DNA from: Caprella mutica
Taxonomy: Eukaryota; Arthropoda; Malacostraca; Amphipoda; Caprellidae
NCBI GenBank assembly: GCA_947561585.1
Contig: CANNZV010000932.1
Coordinates: forward strand, 62,001-126,000
DNA: 64,000 nt
Direction of reading: 5' to 3'
Numbering within the stretch: position 1 is the first letter of the stretch; every line of letters begins with the position of its first letter. The notes below the pieces were generated by a model that saw only the letters and a program-made list of their open reading frames with translations, was not told the DNA's origin and made no database searches. The position numbers and the translations under genes are program-made. This document shows, in pieces, positions 34,307 to 45,272 of this stretch.

Positions 34307-35182
34307 TAATAAGGACAGAGCATTATTTACTTTTTATGTCCATGTTTGAATATCGGGGATATGTTTAGGGGCCAGATTATTAGATGGGTAAATGAGCGGG
34401 GAGAAGGGAGGGATGAGTGGGATCAGATTTAAATGGGGAAGGGAAGGAGGTGAGTGGGAAGCGAACTTTGAGATACTTTTGCGTTAAAAATAGAATATCA
34501 TGAAAGAGGTGATATTTTAATGCATATGAGAGCCGTTCTTTCCAGCAATGTTTGACAGTCGAGTTGTTGGAGGTTGATGTTTGTGAATCAAACATCAAAA
34601 TGAAACATCATTCGACTCATATGAATCACATAATATGCAGCAAATTCAGAAATATTCAAAAACGTATATGAACTTTTTTACAATTAGAAATAAAAGAAGG
34701 ATTGTTTTTAAAATTGTATGAATAAAAAAAAGATCTTGAGAGCAAGTGATCCAAAGTACTCACTTTTACTCTATGATAATCTGTTACACCTCCTAGTAAA
34801 GGGTTAACAAGTAGTGGGTAAGGAACTGTGGAGGTAAACTGACTAAGTCTACGGACACTGCTCTTAGAATATAGAGGCATACATCTCAGTAACAATACTG
34901 TAAATAAAGACATCTTAGTAACAATACTGTAAATAAAGGGTATGGTCTATTGTGTTGCCTTACATCTAACAGTTCGATGGAAAAATTTATTCCTGGTGAT
35001 AGATCTAGAAACTCTAAATATATAATAAGAAAACTAAATTAAATTTTAAATGGTATTTTAATTCGCATCTATGATGCATGAAGCTATCTTTGATACAGGC
35101 AGGTATAATGGATACCCATTAAAATACGTTTAATAATATTTTTACTGTGGGATAATATAATTAATAGTGTGGGATAATATAA
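34307..35182. other. No gene recognised; MITE inner module fragment near 35050-35130
   Basis: Minus-strand frames 34380-34598 and 34656-34913 have no recognisable domain. TACAGGCAGGTATAATGGATACCC at about 35093-35117 resembles the interior of the MITE at 34021, but its terminal repeats are missing. TGTGGGATAATATAAT occurs twice just before 35183. Confidence 0.4.
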
Positions 35183-35428
35183 TCTATACTATATATAATA
35201 AGAGCTGCGTCCGTCTGTCCGTGTGTCACAAAATGGGTTAAACAGTCATTCTATCAACAGCGCTTCATAAAATTGGTGTAAATTAGAGAAAAATCAAAGA
35301 AACAGTAATAGAAAGGGAAAATTAATAATTTGCTGTTCTATGTATGTATATGTATGCATTTGAATATAATCTTAAACCCATTATTTTAATTGAACTCTCA
35401 CTGAATGAGCAACAGGTACCGCACTAGT
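35183..35428 (+). mobile_element. Possible Helentron/Helitron-type non-autonomous element
   Basis: It begins TCTATACTATATATAATAAG followed by AGCTGCGTCCGTCTGTCCGT, and ends GCAACAGGTACCGCACTAGT. Insect Helentron-related interspersed elements commonly start TCTATACTA with a short purine/GT-rich stretch and end in CTAGT without inverted repeats. The resemblance is from memory of family ends and there is no helicase gene here, so it is tentative. Confidence 0.4.
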
Positions 35429-35755
35429 TAATACTAGTGTGGGATTGATCAATGACTTGAAATTCGTATCCTACATCGATTTCTTTCAAGATATCCTACC
35501 ACGGATATAAAAGGCTTTGAAAACAAAATAATTGATTGTGAATAAAAAGGGAATGAATTAATCTACAGAGAAGTTCCTTTTTGTTGAGACCAAACATATT
35601 TATTCACCAAGCCTAAAAAATAGGCCTAGTCTTGATTACTTTTAACGCTAATGTGTTTTTTCTCGGAGGTATTTTGACGTAATCATACACCTTCCGCCCG
35701 TTACACGGTGCATGTGTTCCTTTCGTCACTTCTCGCTACCGTCTGAGTTGTCGTC

Positions 35756-36200
35756 AGTGAGACTAATTGAAAGCAGACGAGGAAGGACGATCTTCTCACT
35801 GCAGTCTTTGACGTCACACAAGCAACACAAGTTATTGGGCCCCATTTGGGCACTAGGTTGACGTTATGTTGAAACCATCTTGGCCCAAGATGTTTCCGAT
35901 ATGTTAATCAAGTTTCAGTCATATAATGCTGATACGCTTTATATTAATCAGGTTGGGCCAATATGACAACTCAATGGGATGTATTTGTCACATTGAACCA
36001 ACCTTCTCCCAAGATAACATTCCATCAGGATGGAAAACTACTTTATCCCCATGTAATTTCTAGGCTACTTTTCAGTCTGCCATCTCTTGCCCATCTAACC
36101 ATCTAGTATCCATGTTGGCACAATGTGTCATACTGTCATGGTTACTTGGGAAATGTGACTAATTGAAAGGTGGCGAGAAAGGATGACTTTGTGGTCAGTC
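35756..36200. repeat. Pair of about 45-bp direct repeats bracketing GGGCC-rich non-coding DNA
   Basis: GAGACTAATTGAAAGCAGAC (35758) and TGTGACTAATTGAAAGGTGG (36156), each followed by a CGAG.AAGGA.GA. segment, lie about 400 bp apart. Between them are TTGGGCCCCATTTGGGCAC, TTGGCCCAAG and TTGGGCCAATATG, plus ATGGTTACTTGGG at 36140. These resemble the CAATATTGGGCC family seen at 30185. Confidence 0.55.
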
Positions 36201-37570
36201 TAACCACTCCTTTGTATCGTTCACAGGAGAATAAAGGAGACATCAATCGGGAAGATGCAGAACAATTACCCGCTACCAAATGAAAGAGAAAATGAATGGG
36301 GTGGACTTCCTTCATATTCAAATTATTGAGTGAAAATTCGGATAATCAATGAATACCCAGGCAGAAATTATTGCTGAATCTCCTATGAAGTATTTTATGA
36401 ACTTACGATAATTATATCTCTGGTTATTTAGAATGATTAATATTTATAACTAAATCTAATAGCTTTATCGTTGAAAATCAAATAATATTAAATACAAATT
36501 TGATTCGTTATATAATTAGTGCTATTTAAGAAGAACTTATAATATATTCATATTTTATAGATTTAAAATAAGTTATTGAGCGTTGATTCAGCAGTATAAA
36601 ATAACTAAAGTTATATGGGTATATTTACCAGAGTAATTTCCTTTTCAAATTATACATTTAATGTACATATAAATACTATATAATACTTTCATAGGGAACA
36701 TTAGATATACTTTCACTACGAATGCAATCTTCTATATAGTAATCAGCTCGAATTATAGCCATTATGTAATACACAGTGGATGCAGTCAGTATCCTGGTAT
36801 TTTAGATATAATGATTCACTGGTCCAACACAGACAACAACAACTAAACCCATTAAATAGAACTTATCTCAAATCGCATCGCCAAATAGTCCAATGATGCG
36901 TAATTACGAAAACCTTATCGCTACGTAAATGTTTGCAGTAACTAATAGTTGCGGATACGTCATTCCATAACACCAGGAAGTTCTACCTCACCAATCATAG
37001 GTTCTGTCCAAATTATTTGTACCAATAACTGCTCTAACAACAGATTGTAATTCATTTGCATGCAGAGTCACGTACAAGAGTGAACCAATTTGGTAGATAG
37101 TGAAGTGACGAACCATCTGCCGCTAATTCGACAACAATGCCATGGACGGACATCGAACAAATTCCCTGATTTTATACCCACAATAATACCTTTTGTCATG
37201 TTGCAATGTATAGAAAACTAACAGATCCATAGGCACATCCGATTGTCATCTCTAATTAGTTCAAATTGAATACATTTCCTTTAGCATTTGATTATGTAAA
37301 AATGTGTATTCATCAAAAGAGTAAATTGTACTGTGATGACAATGTTAGTGATGGGTATAAAATGACTTTTCATATTTCATTTTTGATAAGGTTATATAAT
37401 TAGGGGATTTTAGTTTACATTAATTACAGTAATTGCGTGATATATTATCTACCAAATGATGCAACACAATCGTCAAAATTTATTTATTTAGTGAACAATT
37501 TTAATGTTGGTGATAACACCGGGAATTGTTTGTTTACTTTAATTTTGATGAGTAAATATTGGGATATATG
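36201..37570. other. No gene recognised
   Basis: AT-rich non-coding sequence with no long open frame. The part from 36880 to 37150 is less AT-rich, without recognisable content. Confidence 0.45.
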
Positions 37571-37602
37571 GTCATGGTGGGGACTTCTACGGCCCACCTT
37601 AA
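37571..37602. repeat. Degenerate short hairpin (family 3)
   Basis: TCATGGTGGGGACTTCTACGGCCCACCTTAA retains the GGTGGG/CCCACC pairing but has lost most of its loop. Weakest member of the family. Confidence 0.45.
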
Positions 37603-37769
37603 TTTGCTAAATATCAACTATGTTGTAATTATATCATTCACATTAATTTAAAACATATTCATTAACATTCATTTTATTAAATGAACAGAAATAAAATTTG
37701 TAACGATAATAAAAACAAATTAATTAATATTTTTTATTAGCAAATCATTCATTAAATACTATACTCCCT

Positions 37770-37905
37770 AGGGTAAGTTCCGAATTATGGAACGGTTTCC
37801 TATTTTAGAACATATACAATACGTGTTTATCGATTATTATTAAATTGCAATACTAATAATTATAAACTTCTCCTTCTATGATCGAAATATGGAACTTTCT
37901 TGTTT
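37770..37905. mobile_element. MITE family 1, short diverged copy (136 bp)
   Basis: The left end AGGGTAAGTTCCGAATTATG is good. The right end matches only through TATGATCGAAATATGGAAC and then decays in place of the CGATAACTCGGAACTTACCCT segment. Confidence 0.7.
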
Positions 37906-38376
37906 CTCAAATCTCAAAATTTTGACTTTTTTTTACTAAGTTTTTCAGTAAAACAGAAATGTTTGACACATCAGATTCTCCTTTCTAATACAATCTGACC
38001 CCGTTAATATGTTTAAAATTTAAATTAACTCAATGATATTATTCATTTCTTATCTTAAAATACGTTTTAACTAAAGATGCTACCTACATACAGACTGATG
38101 AATTAGGTATTTACACCAACTTCAGCCTGTCACTACATTTAAACTTTAATGCATTAGGAGTAGCGCCTTCTAATTATACACTTAAGTCGCTTAATTCGAA
38201 TAATAACAAAGTGAGTAACTGTGTACCAACCACACAGCAGACTCTTATAGCCAACTTGTCATCTCGTCATCTTAAATATGACACAAATAGAGGGGATCTA
38301 GAAGACAGCCGACTATAAATAAAGAGGTGGCATATTTAACATTCCTACAGATCTTAATCTTGTTTGTCACGACATT

Positions 38377-38666
38377 GGGTAAGTTCTGAATAATCGGACA
38401 GTTTCACATTTTCGGTCATACTGAAAAGTATTTCATTCAACATTTTTACTCCTTCTATTAATTGGTATCCGTGATACCTGCAGCTTAATTTGTTATTCAA
38501 TTGGTATCCATGATTCCTGTAGCATAGTTTGTTATTTTAATTGATATCCATGATACCTGCATGTATCATGGATACCAAGTTAAATAACTAATTAAAACGT
38601 TAAATTAAATATATTTTCATACATGATCGAAAATATAGAACTGTCTCATAACTGGCAGCTTACCCT
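38377..38666. mobile_element. MITE family 1, long copy (290 bp) with four inner palindromes
   Basis: Left end GGGTAAGTTCTGAATAATCG, right end ATGATCGAAAATATAGAACTG ... GCAGCTTACCCT. The interior repeats TTGGTATCCATGAT-type sequence three times (38461, 38501, 38540) before a complementary GTATCATGGATACCAAG (38563), so the hairpin arm has been multiplied internally. Confidence 0.85.
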
Positions 38667-39809
38667 ATGTAGTCTCTCTACTTCATATTTACAATTTACC
38701 ACTTAATAACATTTCATCAATGACTGTAACAGGGGATGGTTATTTAGACTAATAATCTGTTCATGGGTGGCATGTGATGTTGTGGCTTTAGTAGAGTCTT
38801 GCCGAATGTTTTTAAAACATGGTGACATGTTTTACTGTCACATTGTATACACACACAACGCTACACATCATTTGCCTCTTCATGTTCCTCTTCATGTGAT
38901 GACAGACACTCGTACCATTCTACTCAGGTGATGATTAACGACACAGGCTCTATATCTGCTCTGTGTGGCTTGACTAACTTGTGTGGTTTGACTCGACCTC
39001 TTTTCACAAACTGTACTTTATATTTAGGGAAAAATTGAACTAATTTGACACTCACAGTAGTCGGAATGTTGACTTTGAGACGGGTGATGCACATATTCGA
39101 AATTTAAAAATCTCCCCTTAATACAAAAAAATTGAAGAAAAAATCAATGTTTTTTTTACTTTAACCGACCAGCGGAACTCGAAAATACTGATGCATAATT
39201 TGAAAAATAATTGACTTAAGTTGTAGAAACTTCAGGACCTGCATTTTCTATGACGTATATTCATCGTATAATTATCAGTGAAAATAATGCGACATAATTG
39301 TTCTATTTTGTTATACATCGTTTTGATAAAGTTGGGCTTTGGAGTCCGAAAGATGTACAATCACTTCTGCGTCACATTTGCGTCACACTAGTAACATCTC
39401 TCATAGGAACATTAGTTATTTTTTGGTGTGAATTAAAATGTGACGCAACAGCGCATGAATTTCAGAGCGATAGGTTTACGCATGGTAATAAAATGTTATA
39501 AAACTAAATGAAAATTAAATATTTTGGAATATTCGCATTTATTTCGCTTAAATTGGTTTCAAACAATAAAAATCCCGGATTTCCAGCAGGTCGAGTCAAT
39601 ATTTAAAAGTAAAAAAGTTCTAATCCCTCCGTAAGAAGCCTCTCAGCCACTCTGGTCGTTACGGGGTGTAATAACTTGGTAGGAAGTTATACAGACTATT
39701 TTACTGCACTAAGTCCTACTTAAATCACATGTGCATAATAACTAACTAACGGATTAATGTGATGAAGTAGATTCTCCTATCTGGATATTGGCAAGAGATT
39801 TTTGTTGCT
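38667..39809. other. No gene recognised
   Basis: The plus frame 39298-39501 (67 codons) shows no domain I know. Nothing else is recognisable. Confidence 0.45.
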
Positions 39810-39870
39810 AGGGTCAGTTCCGAATAATCGGTCACTTCCAAATCTTAAAAAAAACGATATAATAATAATT
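39810..39870. mobile_element. MITE family 1, left end only
   Basis: AGGGTCAGTTCCGAATAATCG matches the terminal repeat. Downstream the ACATTTTCGATCAT part is degraded to AAATCTTAAAAAAAACGAT. No right end. Confidence 0.55.
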
Positions 39871-41313
39871 ATTTGACTAGGATTGGTTGAGTAATTATTA
39901 TACCAAACTATATTCAAAACGTATTTACATTCATCTAGTTACGAATTCGACACCATCGTTAGTTTCCCCCAGGCTTGTCACAGGGCTCACGGTAATACGA
40001 AGAGGTGTTGAAATGGTGAGAAATGATGGGGAATCTCATTAGCAACATATACCAAAATATTGAAAACTTCTACCAATGCAGTTATTTGTAAGAGAGAAAA
40101 TAGAAGACTACTACATTTAGTAATATTTTTCAATAATAAGAAGTCATAATTTTAAATAGGCATATACAATATAGGTACAAGATGGGAATTTAGATAACTG
40201 AAATCATAATTCATTGTTAATAATTAAGTTATCTGGAATATAATTTTCTAATAACGTTAAATATATATAAATATAATTATAAATTTATCACACATAAGAA
40301 TATTATAAATACAATGTTAGATTAGGTTATTTTTTGCTATTACATTGAGTGTTTCGATATACGTATAAATCAATTACCAAGTGAAATACTTTCATCGTAT
40401 TAGTAAACATAGTGACTTTAAAAATAATAAATACATAAAAAGGAATTCAATCAATGCAACTATAAAGACAATATAACACTATAGTGTTAATTATATAATT
40501 AATATTCTAATAGAAAATACTAATAAGGGGAAACCGTTTCAGAGGAAACATTTCGTTCAGATGTTCACTCCTAAGCTGCAAAACAATCGCCCCATTGAAG
40601 TCTCTGCTTGCATCTGTTTTGCACAAACAAACTCACACAGTACCGCCCACAGCTACCAATAAGGGGTCTCCACCCCCCTTCTGTAGCCCCCTTTCTCTGC
40701 CCCCCGCAACACAACTAAACAACAGCCCCCGTAAGGAGTAAACAAAACAAAAATGGCGCCATGCAGCTAAAATTCTCAGATATTCGTGTGGCTTGAGGTT
40801 ATTTTATCCACATACTAATGTGTGTAATAAAAACATCAACAATTTCAATATTATAATGTGTATGTTAAGAGTGTAAATATATATAAATGGCGGAACAGAC
40901 AGTGATGAACTTTTTATCAATTTGGTTCTGACGTTAGTTATTTCGTCATACAGGGTAGTCATTTAGGAACCAATGTTGGTGAAGATATCATGCAATTTAA
41001 ATTATATCAACAATTTAACAATGAGATCACCAAAGAGATCACCAGTGACGGATACTCACTCACTTTGTTGTCTTTTAAATTGATTTCTGGTATCCTGACC
41101 AATTTACAATTATTTCTTTATTATAACCATTTTGATGTGCTGATGATTATATGAATAAATCATTGATTTCTCCTTCAAATAAAAAATTAAGATACATTTT
41201 TCAAATCTGATGAATAGTTCGCACTAATATACGGAAACATGTTTAGTTAATCGATTTTTTTCTATTTTCACCAAAAAGTACAAGAAATTTCAATAAAAAT
41301 GAATACTGCTTCT
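39871..41313. other. No gene recognised; C-rich island at 40660-40730
   Basis: Mostly AT-rich non-coding DNA. The 40560-40760 part is unusually C-rich (several CCCCC runs) and ends with AACAAAAATGGCGCCATG, a GGCGCC palindrome in a GC island. I see no exon or promoter I could defend. A similar C-run region lies at 6480-6550. Confidence 0.4.
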
Positions 41314-41454
41314 AGAGTAAGTTTCAAGGTTCCATCTTTTCTATCCAATAGGAAAAAACTATAACAATTATTAATTAACTGAATATTTTTAATAATTACA
41401 TTTTTTTCTTCATAATGGGAAATGTGGAAGAGTTCAATAACTCAGAACCACCCT
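41314..41454. mobile_element. MITE family 1, diverged copy (141 bp)
   Basis: AGAGTAAGTTTC joins directly to AGGTTCCATCTTTTC, so about 12 bp of the left terminal repeat are deleted. The right end reads GGAAATGTGGAAGAGTTC ... AACTCAGAACCACCCT. AT-rich core without inner module. Confidence 0.6.
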
Positions 41455-41653
41455 ACCAAAGGTAATATATTCATAGTTTATTCATTAGGAAGTAACACGT
41501 AAATCTTTAGAATAAACCGAATGACTCCAGTGCCATTTTACCAATTCTAGCGTGTTTGTGTGGGACATCAGATATTCCAAGTCAATCTAGCAATAGAAGT
41601 GAAGGCACAAAATGTTTGTTGACACTCACTGATTACTTTCTGAGAAAACTTGC

Positions 41654-41860
41654 AAAGGGTTAAACCCTCTATTCGAAATATAAGTAATTATGTACAGAGG
41701 GTTAAACCCTCTATTCGAAATATATGTAATTATGTATAGAGGGTTGAACTCTCTACCCCAATAGAGGGTTGAACTCTCTACCCCAATAGAGGGTTGAACT
41801 CTCTACCCAAATAGAGGGTTGAACTCTACCCCAATAGAGGGTTGAACTCTCTACCCCAAT
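41654..41860. repeat. Nested tandem repeat: 42-bp unit x2, then 25-bp unit x5
   Basis: Two 42-bp units starting at 41654 and 41696 contain AGGGTTAAACCCTCTATTCG. They are followed by 25-bp units AGAGGGTTGAACTCTCTACC plus CCAAT. All contain a near-palindrome AGAGGGTTnAACYCTCT, so the 25-bp array seems to have grown from the palindromic part of the 42-bp unit. One unit near 41820 has lost four bases. Confidence 0.9.
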
Positions 41861-42563
41861 CAATAAAGCTCCTCAACCCTCTAAGTTAGCGCTCATCTTT
41901 GCCATTTCTTCAGACTAAATTCTTTTTCGGTGAACTTCTTCCGGTTGATGAAAAGAAGAAAAAAAGGAAAAAACTCATTTCATTATTTGTTGAGAAGCTC
42001 TTCTAATGTTTCGTAAACGACAGACTACTCCATTAAGTATTTGAAAGAAAGTTCAAATGTAATCATACTATTTTGATGTAAATATAGATATGGAACTTTA
42101 AAATTAACTTTATTTGTTGAAAGAAAAATATTTCACGATAACAATTATGTGTTTAAAATCCTGCACTGGATTAAAACAAAGTGTAACTTTTTTAATAATT
42201 CATTTTATAACTTTAACTAATAGACATATACATTATTGTGACTCACTCTAGAAATTATGCATCTGATAAATTAGGGTTAAATGGATAAATAGTCAGTTGT
42301 TCCGCTAGATGGAGTTGGTACAGATTTGGTGACAAATATTATCAACACAAACGTGACAAACGCACGCACAGAGCTTGACGTTTTCACCGCTACATGGCGT
42401 AATGAATATATAATTTAACAAGGCTTTTAAAATCAAACAGTTCAATATTAATTTATTATTGACGATCCCAAATGTGTATATTTTCAGTCAAATCATGAAA
42501 ACAATTCGTCCTTTAACTGTATGACTGCATTACGTTTGTTAATTGAAGCATGGAATTGTATAT
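41861..42563. other. No gene recognised
   Basis: AT-rich non-coding DNA between the nested repeat and the piggyBac-like element. Confidence 0.45.
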
Positions 42564-43153
42564 TTAACCCTAATGAGTTTGACATGTGTTTTCTAGACCC
42601 ATCTTTGTTAAATTACATTATATCTTTCTTGTTATTCCTTTAAATTTACTGTCCTTTCTTGACTTGGTTCCTACATTAATACCAAATATATTTTTGCATT
42701 TAAAAGTTTCAAATATATTTACGTATTGGCCGGTTTCTTTACCCCTGAATGTCTAACAATCTCATTGCTATTTGTCAATCTAAATCACATAAATTATAGA
42801 ATTAATTGTACTTTGGTGACGTGTGGCAACGTAGAAAACAGTTTGGTTAGCCAATACGCACGAATTTATCCACGTTTTCATCAAGTACAGATACATGCGC
42901 GAGCTGTGATTGGGCCACACTCCACCCAATCACAGCTCTGGTCTCTCAGTTGCCAATGACTTAAATAATGATGTATTTATTTCTCCTTGTATGTTCAATA
43001 TTTTAACTTGAAATTTGGTTCACATTAGTTTAGTATATATACTAACAACTTGTAAAAAATACAGTACCGTAGATTTATAAATAAGACATGTGTTTTTTTA
43101 ACACATAATCAAACCTTCCCGTTGATTCTGACAGTCAAACTCATTAGGGTTAA
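42564..43153 (+). mobile_element. piggyBac-like MITE, copy B, intact TTAA ends
   Basis: TTAA (42564-42567) precedes CCCTAATGAGTTTGACA. The right end is its complement, followed by TTAA (43150-43153). TTAA target duplication and CCC-starting inverted repeats are the known signature of piggyBac. The 582-bp body is non-coding, with one inner hairpin (GAGCTGTGATTGGG ... CCCAATCACAGCTC, about 42899-42936). A 77-codon frame at 42726-42959 is not related to a transposase. Confidence 0.9.
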
Positions 43154-44404
43154 TAGGTATTATTTATATCTTTACACGGGAGATATTAAGTAACAGCGAA
43201 CAAGTACAATATATTATTTTATGATAGGAAGGAAAAAAGAGATAAAATAGTTATTTCAAAATAAGGATGTATATCAATAAAATCAATATATATTACACCA
43301 TAATTAAAACTCACAAACAACAATAGGTACACGGTGCAAAGTGGTTTAATTATTAGATAAAATTATAATTATTATAAATATCATCTATACGTTAGAATAT
43401 ACACACATCTCTATCAGTTCCCCACCATGTACACACATCTCCTCGACAGGTTTAACATTTTAATTACCAACCAATGTCTGGTGTGTAAGTTTTCTCAGCG
43501 TGAACCTGACAGGAGAATTTAAAAATAAAACAACAGTACGATGCGTAACAGGTATTAACAGCAACCAATTGAATAAAACTTACTGTGAAATATTACCAAT
43601 AATTTAGAGAATTTATGTTGAACAGTTTAACTTAATCACAAGGCAAGATAACTTAATATTGGAATTAATTATATTATTTATGTATATCCTTTGTTTCAGG
43701 TACAGTCGAAGAAAAATGTATATGAAGATTCTAAGAATAGTTTACTAAAGAAACTTTACTAATTGTAATGCTTTTAGATGTTTTAAAATTGGTAGACTAT
43801 GACAAATTAGTAAGATTTAATAAGTGTCAATCTCTTCATTAATATAAAGATCGTAATAATAATCAGATAGATAAATAAACATAATAACCAAATCCCGTCA
43901 ATGACTTAGCAGGTCGTGATCGGCTAAAGTTGTACTGGAAACTGAAGAATTATGTTGCGTTATCATTGATTAAAATGTTAACACGCTATCATTGAGGCAC
44001 AATTATTGTTAAGTGATAAAAAATTTGAACAACTCTCATGTGCTTTGTCAGAATATTAGAAAATTAAAGAATTAAGTTACTGTGCACGATTGTATAAATT
44101 ATTAGAGAACTAGTGTACTTTCCTGTTAAAAATAACGGGTCATCATCCATAGTAATCGATTACCCGTAATTGTGTTACTTTTAATGAATTCAATTAAAAT
44201 TATTTTTTCTCCATAGTCTAATTTAGATAAAATGCATTTAAAAATTGAATAAAACAGGATATTTAAATATCAAGTCAATATATTCCGGTGCGTATCATAG
44301 TTACATTCTTCATGTTTAATACCCGTCGTGTAAAAGCGGACACTAAATAAATCAATAAATAAACACACGAGGGAAATTATTAGTATAGATATTAGTGTAT
44401 TTTA
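43154..44404. other. No gene recognised
   Basis: AT-rich non-coding sequence; no clear repeat or RNA gene. Confidence 0.45.
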
Positions 44405-44599
44405 CAGTAAATTCAAAGTTATCGGACAGTTCCACATTTTCGATCATGTTAGAACACTTTACGTTGATTTAATTCTTTATTATAATTCTATTTATAAAAC
44501 ATTAGGTAGGTAGATACTAATGAAAAGAAAAAATCAGAATTATTTTCTTTCTTATATGATCGAAAATGTGGAACCGGTTGATAACGTGGAACTTACCCA
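44405..44599. mobile_element. MITE family 1, full copy (195 bp)
   Basis: CAGTAAATTCAAAGTTATCG at the left and CGATCATG pair with TATGATCGAAAATGTGGAAC ... ACGTGGAACTTACCCAT at the right. The core is AT-rich without the GGTATCATGGATACC module. Confidence 0.8.
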
Positions 44600-45272
44600 T
44601 AGACCTAATATGGAAATTAGATATTTATAATAAAAGTTAAAACTGTCTGGAATTTGCATGTCTTAGTGATGATAAAAATATTGCATTAAACGATTTAGCG
44701 TTATTTCCTGCTCATCCAAAATATGTGATAATAAAATAAATATTAAAACTTATATTTTCATGATATTATTTTATTTACACAAGTGTGGAAAATAATAACT
44801 ATATTACTATTATTTAAGAATGCAATTCTTTTTAATTAATTCTTACCTTTTAGAAAGAATATACACTCGCCAATACATTTTACTATTTACCTCCACGCAG
44901 TATACTCCTAACTATGCAAAAATAGAAGAAAAGCTAACATGAATGCATTTTGTAATGTTCGTTAGGGGTACCCTTGCATGTTCACCTGTACACCAACAAA
45001 GTCATTCCCCAAGACACTAATCAAGTCATATTTCGCAGTGCTTACCAGAGCGTGCTCTCGAAGCCATAAGAGTAACTCTAATTCTCTCCTTAAGACTTTG
45101 GCAATAGGTTTGGCTCTTTGGTCTTCACCGCATATCCTTTAATGGCAGTCACTATATTGGCTAGAGGTTATAGACATCTTCTTTAGTGCTCTGAAGTTCA
45201 TTTCTGTTTGTATTTTAAATTGTATATAATTTTTGTTACAATTTCGATAGAACTGTTATCCTATTATTTTTA
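44600..45272. other. No gene recognised
   Basis: No coding sequence, RNA gene or repeat was recognised before the 1.9-kb minisatellite begins. Confidence 0.45.

Noticed and set aside
35756..36200. Solo LTRs of a retrotransposon
   Set aside because: The two direct repeats are only about 45 bp and diverged, without TG...CA ends, primer-binding site or polypurine tract.
40560..40760. CpG-island-like promoter
   Set aside because: The segment is C-run rich rather than CpG rich and no exon follows.
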